NCBI RefSeq assembly: GCF_002744175.1 | Contig: NZ_NKHF01000024.1 | Span: 28,576 to 92,575, forward strand | DNA: 64,000 nucleotides | Direction of reading: 5' to 3' | DNA from: Pseudoalteromonas piscicida | Lineage (GTDB): Bacteria > Pseudomonadota > Gammaproteobacteria > Enterobacterales > Alteromonadaceae | In this document: positions 19,664 to 28,480 of the stretch, one piece after another | How positions within the stretch are numbered: position 1 is the first letter of the stretch | Layout: each line of letters opens with the position of its first letter | Made by a program: the position numbers and the translations under genes | Notes under the pieces: model-generated | Databases searched by the model: none | Told to the model about the DNA's origin: nothing | What the model saw: the letters and a program-made list of their open reading frames with translations, nothing else

Positions 19664-20767
19664 TTAATCCACATTCACTATATTATTGATTCTTAAGGTT
19701 GATAGCTTAAGCATTTTTGACATCACCTTTTCACCGTTAAGACCTTTAAGGCCGATGGTAATCGTGGGGTCAGCTTGCGACCAGTCAACGTCGATAAAAC
19801 CGTAATTAACATCATGAGTAAACCCTAACACTCTGTGTTTATTTGGACTCACTTGTTTCCACTCCTCGGTAAGTCCCGAGCTTGTAACTTCCCAAAAAGG
19901 GTAACCTCGGTAATCCACTTTTGAAATCTCACCCCAGTGGGTGTCACCACTAACCATGATAACACCCGCTAATTTTTCGCGAGTGACGAAATCTAATAGG
20001 CGTTGTCTATCTTGTGGGTAGTTTGCCCATGATTCCCAGCCTGTAAACTCTGGTAAAAGTTGCAGACTTGAGGCGATTATTCTGATAGCTGCGGGCTTTT
20101 TTAATTCAGACTCAAGCCATCGCCACTGTTTTTCACCCAGCATACTGGTACTTTCTAATGGGCTATACGGTCCCATGTTTTTTGGTTTTCGTTTACTATA
20201 GTAATCTGACTTTGAGACGGAGGCTATTGGAGGGCGATTCCATCTTAAGTCAGGCATAATGACGCGGATTAGTTGCGCTTTGTCGCCAAATTCGTAAGAG
20301 GTATAAATTCCCCCTTCTTGAGTCCGCCTAGGTGAGTTCTTAGGCTCATTCCAAAAGTCTAGCATCAGTTGCCTCGAGGCGGATTTTTGCGGGTATTCCC
20401 GTCCGGCATCATTTTCACCATAGTCGTGATCATCCCAAATTGCGATGGCTTTTGATTGTTGGCGAAGCAACTTAATTCCGGCATTTTCCCCGAGTGTTTG
20501 ATATTTTTTTGCAAGCACATCCATATCCCTAGTATCGCCATAAATATTATCCCCCAAAAAGATAAAAAGCTCGGGGTGCTCTTTATTTATTGCATCCAAA
20601 ATTGGCATGGCTTTATCTTGATGTGAGCAAGAACCGAAGCGTATTTTCGATATTGCTGCTTGCTCATTGGCATTTGCATTGACGGTAAAGAGAATCCACA
20701 GAACGCATAGTAATAGGTAGCTTCCTATTTTTAACCGTTGAGGAAGAGTAAAAGAGAAGCAATTCAT
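19664..20767 (-). CDS. PhoD-like metallophosphatase, exported
   Basis: 367 residues with an N-terminal signal peptide or anchor (~12-34, ending ANA). The metallophosphatase core is clear: LGDNIYGD at 71-78, WDDHDYGEND at 111-120 and SGDTHWGE at 273-280, giving the Asp, Asn and His metal ligands of the PhoD-like alkaline phosphatase / phosphodiesterase group. Acts in the periplasm or outside the cell on phosphate mono- or diesters; the actual substrate cannot be read from sequence. Its ATG overlaps the TGA of the upstream phosphodiesterase-like gene (ATGA), so the two are translationally coupled. It follows a TonB-dependent receptor gene on the same strand, suggesting an uptake role for released phosphate compounds, though a terminator lies between. 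Confidence 0.85.
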   Translation of the reverse strand: MNCFSFTLPQRLKIGSYLLLCVLWILFTVNANANEQAAISKIRFGSCSHQDKAMPILDAINKEHPELFIFLGDNIYGDTRDMDVLAKKYQTLGENAGIKLLRQQSKAIAIWDDHDYGENDAGREYPQKSASRQLMLDFWNEPKNSPRRTQEGGIYTSYEFGDKAQLIRVIMPDLRWNRPPIASVSKSDYYSKRKPKNMGPYSPLESTSMLGEKQWRWLESELKKPAAIRIIASSLQLLPEFTGWESWANYPQDRQRLLDFVTREKLAGVIMVSGDTHWGEISKVDYRGYPFWEVTSSGLTEEWKQVSPNKHRVLGFTHDVNYGFIDVDWSQADPTITIGLKGLNGEKVMSKMLKLSTLRINNIVNVD

Positions 20768-21891
20768 GGTACTACGCCCTCAATCGGCTGTGCTATTTTA
20801 TCGCTATATGCATCTGGATCTTGCCCTAAAAGCAATAGAGCGGTGGCAGTCACCTGCGCCAAAGTCTGCTCTTGTTTTGGTATGATCAGTCCTTTGGCGG
20901 TAATCTTCGGCCCGATCGCGGCAAACCAGATTTGTTCTGAGCCGACAATGCCATTCGGTTGCTGCTCAAGCATAGTGGGGTAGTTCTTTTCGATTGCTGC
21001 TTTGGAAGAGTGATGTGTCCAATCTTCGCGATGCATACCTCTACCATGATCGGTGGTTATAAGCAGGTAGGTATTGTCTTTGTACTGTGGCAGCGATTGC
21101 AATGTCTGCCATAAATCAGCCAGAATATTATCTGCGCGGTGGATCCCCTTTATGTACTCATCATAGTTGCGGTTATGCGCGTAATCATCTGGCTCACCAA
21201 GCGCTAGCATCATCGCTCTGGGCTTTCGTGTTTGCAGGTAAGCTTTGGCATATTGATAGGTGAAAGCATCGAAGCGTACAGAAGACCAAGGGCTTGGAAT
21301 TTGTTTTTGCAATTCATTTAAAAAAGCGAGTTTAGCGTCCTGAGTTTGTTCTGCACCTTCAAATCCCGCGTTTATGTGTAATTGGCTTCGTTCACGATTA
21401 AAAATGGCAGGAAATACATCCCAACTCCCAAATACTGCCAGGTTCTGTTTAAAACCCGGCTGCGTTTGTAGCCACTCTAAAAAAGACACATTTGGATTTG
21501 AATTCTTTTCATTTGAATCAATACTCGGGTCTGCATGGCCGGTAATTACCTCGTTGTAACCGGGATAAGAAAAGTACCAAGGATTGGCAACCCGCATATT
21601 AGAGTTTTGTTTTCTATCGCCCAATATGACCCCTTCGGCCGCTATTTTTTGCCATAAAAAAGGCATTAGTAATTCACGACTTTCCTCAACATTTTGACCT
21701 TTAAATAGCGCACTTAATGCTTGCGGTTTACTTGTTGAGGTGTGATCGGCAAGTAGTTCATCATCAAGACCATAAAAGACTTCTTGCCACCTTACCCCAT
21801 CAATGGTTACTAAGATTAAATTTGGTGCAGATTGTTGCGCTTGTGAAAATAGGCTACAACTGAACAGCAATATAAAAATGATACGTTTCAT
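20764..21891 (-). CDS. Alkaline phosphatase superfamily / type I phosphodiesterase-like protein
   Basis: 375 residues from the chosen ATG at 21891, which follows GGGAGATGAA and gives a normal signal peptide (1-17, ending SQA). A longer frame upstream has no ribosome site and a poor N-terminus. Metal-binding motifs of the alkaline-phosphatase superfamily are present: DGVRW at 31-35, DDYAHN at 235-240 and TTDHGRG at 279-285. The segment normally carrying the Ser/Thr nucleophile reads SYPGYNEVITGH (109-119 region), a variant also seen in proteins annotated as phosphoglyceromutase-like; whether Asn or another residue serves is unclear. The gene is coupled to the PhoD-like gene by a 4-base overlap, so both probably act in the periplasm on the same organophosphate. 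Confidence 0.8.
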   Translation of the reverse strand: MKRIIFILLFSCSLFSQAQQSAPNLILVTIDGVRWQEVFYGLDDELLADHTSTSKPQALSALFKGQNVEESRELLMPFLWQKIAAEGVILGDRKQNSNMRVANPWYFSYPGYNEVITGHADPSIDSNEKNSNPNVSFLEWLQTQPGFKQNLAVFGSWDVFPAIFNRERSQLHINAGFEGAEQTQDAKLAFLNELQKQIPSPWSSVRFDAFTYQYAKAYLQTRKPRAMMLALGEPDDYAHNRNYDEYIKGIHRADNILADLWQTLQSLPQYKDNTYLLITTDHGRGMHREDWTHHSSKAAIEKNYPTMLEQQPNGIVGSEQIWFAAIGPKITAKGLIIPKQEQTLAQVTATALLLLGQDPDAYSDKIAQPIEGVVP

Positions 21892-21905
21892 TTCATCTCC
21901 CAAGC

Positions 21906-21927
21906 AAAAAAGGGCACCAGAGTGCCC
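21906..21927 (-). terminator. Intrinsic terminator after the frameshifted TonB receptor
   Basis: Stem GGGCAC / GTGCCC with a four-base loop; on the minus strand it is followed by six T. It lies between the receptor's stop and the phosphodiesterase start, so the phosphatase pair likely has its own promoter or depends on read-through. Confidence 0.85.
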
Positions 21928-21948
21928 CAATTCGTTTATTTTTTATTA

Positions 21949-24284
21949 TTAGAAAGTCAGTTTAAAGTTTACCGCTGCGGTACGAGGAGCACCAATCCAT
22001 GCCGACTGACCGGCTATTCCGCCTAAGTAACTTTCATCTGTGAGGTTGTTAATAGTGAGTCTGAGTTCCATATTTTCAACACCTGATAATGGTGAATCGA
22101 TTGCAACACCCGCATAGAAATCAGAAGTCATATAGCTATCAACACGCTGAGTATTTTTGGCATCCATGTAGCGATCACCAACCCACTTTGTCGACAAGCC
22201 TGCAAAGTAAGGACCTTCAGCCCAATCAATAGAGATGACGGCTAAATCTTCAGCTGAACCGAATACGGTATTGCCTGCTGGGAAGTCATTTAACCCACCG
22301 GTATAGGTTGAGTCATTATAAGTGTACGACGCATAAATGCCCCAGCTCGTGGTCACATACCAAGTTGCAGACGCTTCAAAACCATTTGACTCAATCCCCC
22401 CACGTTGACATAAGAACCATTTGTACCGATCAGATAATCAATGCCATCTGGTGAATCTGGCGCAATAAAGCTGATCCGATTATCAAAGGTAACATCATAA
22501 TAGGTTAAGCTGGCATTAAATTCGGTAGACGAATATCTAAAACCTAAGTCTATATTTTCAGCGGTTTCCGGCTCAATTTGTTCAAGTGCTGAAGCTTCAC
22601 GCTCCAATACATTATCTTTGATGGCCGCAAAGTTCTCGGCATAACCGGCAAAAAGCTCTAACCCTTCTATCGGCATGGGGGCAACAATACCCGCGCTTAG
22701 CAGTGCATCCGAGTCTGAGTCTAGGGCGACTTTTTGACCGCTAAACTTGTCGACTCCCTCAAGCTCCACTAAGAACTTTTTGGCACCAAGGCGTACACGA
22801 GCCAAGCCAAAGTCCAGCTCATCTTCTATGTAAAGCATTGTTGTATCAACATTAAATTCTCGGCTATATTGGATCCAATACGGCGTATGGTCAAAGTTAG
22901 CGGAGACTCGAGCGTCAATCCGTTTGTGCCAATCTCGCCACTCTTCACGCTGATAATCTTCATACCAAAAACCTGCGCGAATAGTGTTGTCCATATCAGC
23001 TAACTTGCCGTAAAAAGTAAAGTCGGCATTGATTCCGAGGCGGTCTTTACCGTAGTGCGTATGTCGATAAGAGCCGACTGGAATGGCGCCCGCACCGTAA
23101 CAAGCTGGGTCGTATTCTTCGTCAGCGCCACCGTAAGGGAATGTGAGGCTTGAAGTACATTTAGCATTTGGCTTGAGCGCTTTGCCTTCATTATCAACAA
23201 AGTAAATTCGTCCAATGGGGCTACCACCGGTGTAAGGTGCGCTACCTGTCACTTCTGAGTGAGGTTGATTAAGGCCGTCATTGTTAATGTCAACTAGATA
23301 GGGCGGTACCCAATCACCACGACCCTCATTGGTGTGATAATAAGCGTTTCCTGTGAGTGTCCAATTAGTCTGTTCATAGGTTGCTTCTATATAGCCGAAA
23401 ATGTTTTCGCGGTGAGTACGCCAGCCATTGCGGTATACTTGGTCAATATGTGGAATGCCAGTGATAGTATCCGTTAGCCTATCCCATGCTGGATCTGCTT
23501 CAAATTGCTCTTGGCTTACACGTTGATAGTTTGCCTCCACCACATCATCATATGAGGCGTAAGCTTTTACCGTAAGTGGGCCTTGCTGATGTTTTACTTT
23601 TGCCGCCAAGTGGTCACGCTCGTTATTGGCCACTTGTTGGATCCAATCTGAGTTACTTGAACTTGAAACGCTTATCCACGCATAGGTGTCTGCAAAGATC
23701 TCTCCGGTTTCGTAGCGAGCGAAGTATTTTTGTGCTTCAAAGTCGCCTGAGGTTAGCGATAGTGTTAAACCTTTTTTCTCACTTGGGTCGATAGTGGTAA
23801 AGTTTAATGTACCCCCTAGCGCTTCATTTGAGCGTGAAGCAATGTCTGCTGTACCCTGTGATACTTGCACTGCACTCAAGTTTTCGGTGTCGATATAGCG
23901 GTTAGCTTTTGCACCACCACCATAGTTAGAGTTACCGTTGGCGATACCATCGACCGTGATCCCTATCTGTTGCTCATCAAGGCTTAGCTGAAAACCACGG
24001 ATAGAAACTGTAGTGGACCAATCATCAGAGCCAAAAGTGTCTCCTTCGTTGATTAATACGCCAGGTAGGTTGTCGATAACAGCAAGAGCTGAAGTCATCG
24101 CTGACTGTTGCTTGGTCATCTCTTCACTTGTTGCGTTATTCGCAAAAGAAACACTCTGTCCTACAACGGTAACTTCCTCAAGCACCTGCTCGTCTTGGTT
24201 TTTGCCATCATTGGCGTAGGAGTTCATTGCTAAGGTTGAAAGTAGGGTGGTGGTTATTAGATTTAATCTACGTTGCGTTTTCAT
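21949..24284 (-). pseudogene. TonB-dependent receptor split by a frameshift at a C6/G6 run
   Basis: The N-terminal part (24284 to 22353) has a signal peptide (MKTQRRLNL...NSYA), a plug domain (LEEVTVVGQS, LPGVLI, VSIRGF) and most of a barrel. Reading breaks down after YVNVGG and continues in another frame to the C-terminal barrel strands ending FKLTF at 21949. At 22396-22401 the plus strand has six C; adding one base restores NVGG-IESNGFEASATWY and joins the halves into a ~778-residue receptor of normal length. All other receptor features are intact, so this is either a very recent mutation, a phase-variable tract or a base-calling error. Likely outer-membrane uptake of a phosphate- or sugar-phosphate-type ligand, inferred only from the adjacent phosphatases. 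Confidence 0.85.
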
Positions 24285-24439
24285 AGTTGTTCCAACTTCT
24301 AAATTTATTGTGATCGCTGAAAGAGTCGGCGCAATTATGGGGAACTTTTATGACAGCTCATCTCATTTTTATTGAACGTTCAATTAATGAAAGTTTAAAG
24401 AATTAAGACAACAGCCACCGATGAGAATGGCTTGAATTT
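24285..24439. promoter_or_regulatory. Upstream region of the TonB receptor gene
   Basis: 155 AT-rich bases between the receptor start and the MITE-like copy B. It should hold the receptor promoter, but no convincing -35/-10 pair, Fur box or Pho box could be picked by eye. Confidence 0.35.
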
Positions 24440-24698
24440 TATCTAATCCGAGGTTTGGATAAGGGATGTGCTAACTCATTGTTTCTTTCAGAACACATTA
24501 AGTTATTTTCTTACCTAACCAGAACGTTTTTGGGGATAGCATCGCTTCCGTGACCTATTCTCGCCAAGGTCTCAATCTCCTGTAGGCAAGGCGAATTTAC
24601 GTACTAATAGCGGGCTATTGGAAGTGAATTCAACGCAATTAGCACCAAAATGGGCTGCTAGAATGGTATTAATTAACCAAAGTTCAAGTGAGTTAATC
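24440..24698. repeat. MITE-like ~250-bp noncoding element, copy B
   Basis: Same orientation as copy A (17348-17598). Shared words include ACTCATTGTTT, TTGGGGATA, CGCTTCCGTG, AATAGC, TTCAACG and GGTATTAATTA. Its ends again match imperfectly as an inverted repeat (GGTTTGGATAA against the reverse complement of the end, ACTTTGGTTAA). It closely matches copy C (reverse complement of 55631-55866) over GGAAGTGAATTC and GGCTGCTAGAA. Confidence 0.75.
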
Positions 24699-24749
24699 AA
24701 CTAACATGCATAAGTTCAAAAGTGTATATAGTCGCTCTAGCCGGTTGTA

Positions 24750-24795
24750 GCTATAACAGCAGCTAGAGAGCTAGTTATTATGCCGAGTTCAGGCT
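24750..24795. repeat. Short dispersed repeat (ATAACAGC...GCCGAGTTCAG), copy 1
   Basis: The stretch from about 24750 to 24794 ends TTATGCCGAGTTCAG. Its reverse complement occurs at 34501-34545 (CTGAACTCGGCATAACAAC...CAGCTGTTAT), with roughly 45 bases recognisably shared. Both copies are intergenic. Confidence 0.6.
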
Positions 24796-24813
24796 TTTCA
24801 GGTTTTTGTGGGT

Positions 24814-25164
24814 TTATATTATTTGTGCATGAGGTGATGCGGTGTAAATCCAGCACGTTTTTCCTGAATCAAGGAGAGCAGACACTCGCTGATAGTCGCT
24901 TACTTCATACTCATCGGCTTGAGCTAACTCGGCTTCTGTAATTAAAAAGACAGTCCCTTCTACTTTGTCTTCTTGGTTATCTGTGGACAGCAAAATAGGG
25001 TGGATATCCTTTTGGCTACTGGCAATAACGGCAGGATCTGTTATTTTTACTTGGCCGACTCTAAAGCCGAACAGCACTGCTTTTTCACCTTCAAGTAAAC
25101 GACCAAAAGTATCTAATTGCACTTGCTTCTGGTGAAGGGTGCCATAGGAAAACAATGCTTGCAT
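24814..25164 (-). CDS. Gamma-glutamylcyclotransferase / AIG2-like family protein
   Basis: 116 residues, a typical length for the bacterial AIG2-like (GGACT) fold. The signature YGTL sits at 7-10 near the start of the first strand, followed by VEGTVF at 68-73 and the acidic catalytic-type segment DEYE at 84-87, then a Tyr-Arg-Val strand. Members cyclise gamma-glutamyl amides or handle related small substrates; the substrate here cannot be told. Cytoplasmic, with no signal or membrane segment. It stands alone between two noncoding repeat-rich gaps, on the same strand as its neighbours but about 190 bases from the next gene, so probably its own unit. Confidence 0.82.
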   Translation of the reverse strand: MQALFSYGTLHQKQVQLDTFGRLLEGEKAVLFGFRVGQVKITDPAVIASSQKDIHPILLSTDNQEDKVEGTVFLITEAELAQADEYEVSDYQRVSALLDSGKTCWIYTASPHAQII

Positions 25165-25177
25165 AACGGCTCATACC

Positions 25178-25310
25178 AATTGAATTAATTTTCTAATCAA
25201 TTTGAAGGATGAAATAGCATCGTAGTATCGTTAAAAATTTCATATTTAGAACAACTAAATAGCAAAATTTTGGCTTAGCTATTAACGCTATTTCTGCGCC
25301 TCAAATAGCT
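25178..25310. repeat. Intergenic palindromic element with ATTTAGAACAACTAAATA core, copy 1
   Basis: It contains the 18-base word ATTTAGAACAACTAAATA at 25244-25261, identical at 53590-53607, with similar flanks (TTAAAAATTTCAT before it). The core is itself an inverted repeat (ATTTAG, AACAA, CTAAAT). Nearby are a second near-palindrome (CAATTGAATTA / TAATCAATTTG, 25178-25205) and a hairpin GCTATTT / AAATAGC at 25287-25309 followed by a T-run. Confidence 0.6.
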
Positions 25311-25354
25311 CCTTTTTTTAATACATTTGAGGTTAAGGTACATCTTTAATGCAG

Positions 25355-27508
25355 TCAATATAGGTCTGGCGGCCTGCCAACGTCAGGTTGACTATAGTCG
25401 CATACCCCATCTGGATAAATTTGCCGTAATGCGGGGATCGCTGGCGTAATATCGACACCTGCATAGATGCCTTTGGCGATAGCCTGTTCAATTGAAATTC
25501 GTGCACATTTAAATGTATCACCAGCCCAACTTGCCCCAGCTTGGATCCGACTAGTAGAAAACATCGGGTATCTGGCTGTGCAAGTACCTTGAGGTTGGTT
25601 ATTCCAGATCCCATTAAAGACACTATCGCCACTAGCGATGACGTTACCTTGTTCATCAAAGCAAGTGTCAAATAGCGTTGCAGGTTTTGCGTCAGCTACC
25701 GATAAACTGGGATTTTTTTTGAGATTAAGTAGCCATTCGTCCATTTTTTCAAATGCTAGTTCTGTTGGATTAAATAATTGATGGGCGACCCAAATTACTT
25801 GATTGCTAGGGGTTGAATTTGCAGCTGCGATTCTTAAACGAGTGTAGAAAGAAGCAGACATATGGTGCATATCTAATTCATTTTCTAAATAATGTCGAGC
25901 GTCAATAATGGGCAAGTTGACCTTGCCAATAAACACTTGACCAGAGCGATAAGCATTTTCCATCGCCTGAAGGCTGCCTTGATGCCGAGGTGCAACACCA
26001 TGTTCATCTGGAGTCGTAATATTATGGTTGCCCCAAAGTGTTAGCCAAATAGGCATATTGTGACCAAAGGGGAGGGCTATCTCCTCTTGCTGCATCTGTG
26101 CTTGTGGTTTCCATGCCCCGATATTTTTATTAATATCAATAAACTCCTCTAAGGTGATTTGCTGCGCTTTTAATGCTTCTAAGCCGTACTGAACGCCCTG
26201 ATTGTCCCATGTACTCAACCCCAGTCCTTGCTCGTCGGTGCCGAATACATTTGCCATGTCCTGCCAGTAACTCCAATTTGTCCTGTCTACAACATCATCC
26301 TCAAAAAAAGCTCTTAAAAACCCTTGCCGAGGATTGTTAATAAATGCAGACAAACCAAAATATCCGTTAATACACTCGCTGTTTCCATCTGGAAATGACG
26401 GAACAAATCCAGACATCAGTTGATTTAACGGCTGTAAAAACCCAGCCCTTTGCGGAAAATCATTGATGGCATTCATTCCTTCGATATGACGACGTCGTGT
26501 CCAGTCTCTCCATGCTTTACGATCGTTTGCACGAAAGGTGAAATAATTATTGAGCAAGTCACAATCAAGGGCATAGGTGGTTTGTGTGATCATATCTGGG
26601 TAACTGTACAAGGGGATTAGGCCATCTAAAATCCCTTGGCTATTTTGTGCTATCAGATACTGAGCTAAGCCACCTCCAGAGCCACCGATACCCACAGTAT
26701 AGAGAGGCTCCCCGTAGAGGCTAGTGAACTGTTTTTTGACTCGTCTTGCGGTATCTTCTGCGAGCAACATATTGTAGGTGTAACTGGTTTTGTTGCCACT
26801 TGAGCTTATTACCGCATAGCCAAGCTTCAGTTGTTCAATTTGTCTGTCGATAACCCGTTTTGCCTTTTGTCTGCCTTGTCTAAAACCAATACCTGAGCCA
26901 CCATTAAATTGATAAATAAGTCGTTTATTCCAACGAGACTTCGCCTTTCTATCGCCTATTTCCTCTGTAGATATTGGCATGATTAGCGTATAGATAAAGC
27001 GATTTATTGTTCCTTGCTCTACCCGTAACAGCGTACCGCTGGTAGTTAGTGCTGTGTGTTTATCCACAGCAATAATTTGGTTTTGTGGCGTGATCTTAAA
27101 GTAACTTAGGCGAGTTTTAGCTGAGCAATCTTTGCTGTAGCCAATGATTTTACCAGATGGCTTTGCTACGACTGGCACACCCAGCCCGAGTTGATTATCG
27201 ACTTCAGGTTGACCCAGGCCCGAGTTAGACGTCATACAATAGAAGGGATATTGATTTGGCCCTGAATATAAGTTAGTTGTCGGTCCTATTTGGCCGATAG
27301 CGATTGGAAACTGAAATGTTTCTTGTGGCCTTTCAATCTGAGCAATATGAGGATAAAAATCTAGTGTCGGACGCTCATCGCTGGTCGCAATTTCCTTCAC
27401 ACTAAGTATTTCAGGCTGCTGATTGATCACCCAATACCAATAGCCACATCCAACAAAGAAAACGAATAGCAGTGATACAGTTAACCACATAAAACGAGGC
27501 TTCATAAA
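25355..27508 (-). CDS. DUF6351-like exported/anchored protein with hydrolase-like core
   Basis: 717 residues from the ATG at 27508, which has AGGAG nine bases upstream; an in-frame GTG at 27532 lacks one. An N-terminal membrane segment (about residues 5-23) anchors or exports the protein. The body fits the DUF6351 family as I know it: PFYCMTSNSGLGQP, VDNQLGLG, IGYSKDC and TINRFIYT. It carries an alpha/beta-hydrolase-like nucleophile elbow GIGGSGGG, preceded by an oxyanion-type strand (YQFNGGSGIG). Substrate unknown. The enzyme-like reading is inference from the GxSGG-type turn; family membership is from memory, not a search. It is 115 bases downstream of a solute-binding protein on the same strand, so possible co-expression. 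Confidence 0.68.
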   Translation of the reverse strand, partial: FMKPRFMWLTVSLLFVFFVGCGYWYWVINQQPEILSVKEIATSDERPTLDFYPHIAQIERPQETFQFPIAIGQIGPTTNLYSGPNQYPFYCMTSNSGLGQPEVDNQLGLGVPVVAKPSGKIIGYSKDCSAKTRLSYFKITPQNQIIAVDKHTALTTSGTLLRVEQGTINRFIYTLIMPISTEEIGDRKAKSRWNKRLIYQFNGGSGIGFRQGRQKAKRVIDRQIEQLKLGYAVISSSGNKTSYTYNMLLAEDTARRVKKQFTSLYGEPLYTVGIGGSGGGLAQYLIAQNSQGILDGLIPLYSYPDMITQTTYALDCDLLNNYFTFRANDRKAWRDWTRRRHIEGMNAINDFPQRAGFLQPLNQLMSGFVPSFPDGNSECINGYFGLSAFINNPRQGFLRAFFEDDVVDRTNWSYWQDMANVFGTDEQGLGLSTWDNQGVQYGLEALKAQQITLEEFIDINKNIGAWKPQAQMQQEEIALPFGHNMPIWLTLWGNHNITTPDEHGVAPRHQGSLQAMENAYRSGQVFIGKVNLPIIDARHYLENELDMHHMSASFYTRLRIAAANSTPSNQVIWVAHQLFNPTELAFEKMDEWLLNLKKNPSLSVADAKPATLFDTCFDEQGNVIASGDSVFNGIWNNQPQGTCTARYPMFSTSRIQAGASWAGDTFKCARISIEQAIAKGIYAGVDITPAIPALRQIYPDGVCDYSQPDVGRPPDLY

Positions 27509-27623
27509 TGGACTCCTAGGCGTGCTAGCCACTCAAGCAAAGCGATACCTTAAGTGTAGAAGCCGGAACGGTTACATGTGGTTATTTGTTTGTTATTTGA
27601 ACATGAAAAAATTGCGTGTAGCG

Positions 27624-28385
27624 TTAAAAACTTTCACCTAGGTATTTGACTTTAATAGACTTTAAAGTGCTTTTAGGCACTTTTTTTAACAGCGACTCAA
27701 CCTGCTTCGCATCTACTTCATTTGACGTTTTATAGCCCATAAATTGCGGTTCGGCATGAAACGGACGAGGTAAAAATGTGACTGCTAATTGATGGTGCTT
27801 TATCATTTCTAATGCCCATATTTTATCCACCAACACAGCATCAACACGGTTATTACTCAATACCGAAAAAAACTTTTTCCCATCTTCATGATTTTGCTCA
27901 TAGAATGAACGCTTAACAATGGCGGCATTGAGCTTTTTTAATCCCATGAGTACGGTTTCTGGGTAGCTGTAGTCTTCTGAGATCATAACTCTTGGCGCGT
28001 TAAGTTGGTAAAAGTCATCGGGATTTGTGAAGCGACCTTGCTTGACTGCTAAAGACAGTTGCCAAGTAGTAAAGGAGGTTGAAATAGTGGAAAAGCCATC
28101 CGCGCTATCAACGTGTAAAGTAAAATCAAAGAGTCCATCGGTGACGCCCGCCAGGCAACGACGGTAAGGCAACTCATAAAATGTGACGCGATAGTGACTA
28201 GTAGCCAAGGCAGCCTTTATAATGTCAACCTCTATCCCTTTAGCTTGCTTATGCTTATCAAAATAGCTGTATGGCCACCACCTTTCAAAACAAATATGTA
28301 TGTCTTTGTTTTCGGCTTTTGCCTGCATTGCTGTGCAAGCGATAGCGATTAATAAGAATAGAAAAGTCCGCATTGACAAGCGCAT
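27624..28385 (-). CDS. Periplasmic solute-binding protein, family 3 type
   Basis: 253 residues with a signal peptide (about 1-24, ending AKA). The layout follows family-3 amino-acid-type binding proteins: an early aromatic binding strand (CFERWWPYSY), GIEVDIIKAAL, then the lobe-swap strand RVDAVLVDKIWAL. No ABC permease or ATPase is adjacent, as is common for these stand-alone proteins in Alteromonadales, so it may act as a sensor or with a distant transporter. The start has GAGG nine bases upstream. A terminator for the receptor gene lies on its upstream side. It is the first gene after the iron-uptake locus but shows no iron-specific feature. Confidence 0.78.
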   Translation of the reverse strand: MRLSMRTFLFLLIAIACTAMQAKAENKDIHICFERWWPYSYFDKHKQAKGIEVDIIKAALATSHYRVTFYELPYRRCLAGVTDGLFDFTLHVDSADGFSTISTSFTTWQLSLAVKQGRFTNPDDFYQLNAPRVMISEDYSYPETVLMGLKKLNAAIVKRSFYEQNHEDGKKFFSVLSNNRVDAVLVDKIWALEMIKHHQLAVTFLPRPFHAEPQFMGYKTSNEVDAKQVESLLKKVPKSTLKSIKVKYLGESF

Positions 28386-28420
28386 CCCAAATTACCTCTT
28401 GTAAGGGTAATTTGGGAATT

Positions 28421-28453
28421 AAAAAAGCGCAACAATTGAAGTTGTTGCGCTTT
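28421..28453 (-). terminator. Intrinsic terminator of the iron-type TonB receptor
   Basis: Stem GCGCAACAA / TTGTTGCGC with a six-base loop, extended by A:T pairs; read on the minus strand it runs into six T. Confidence 0.92.
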
Positions 28454-28480
28454 GCTACCAATTAGCAAAAGTAGAAAGCC

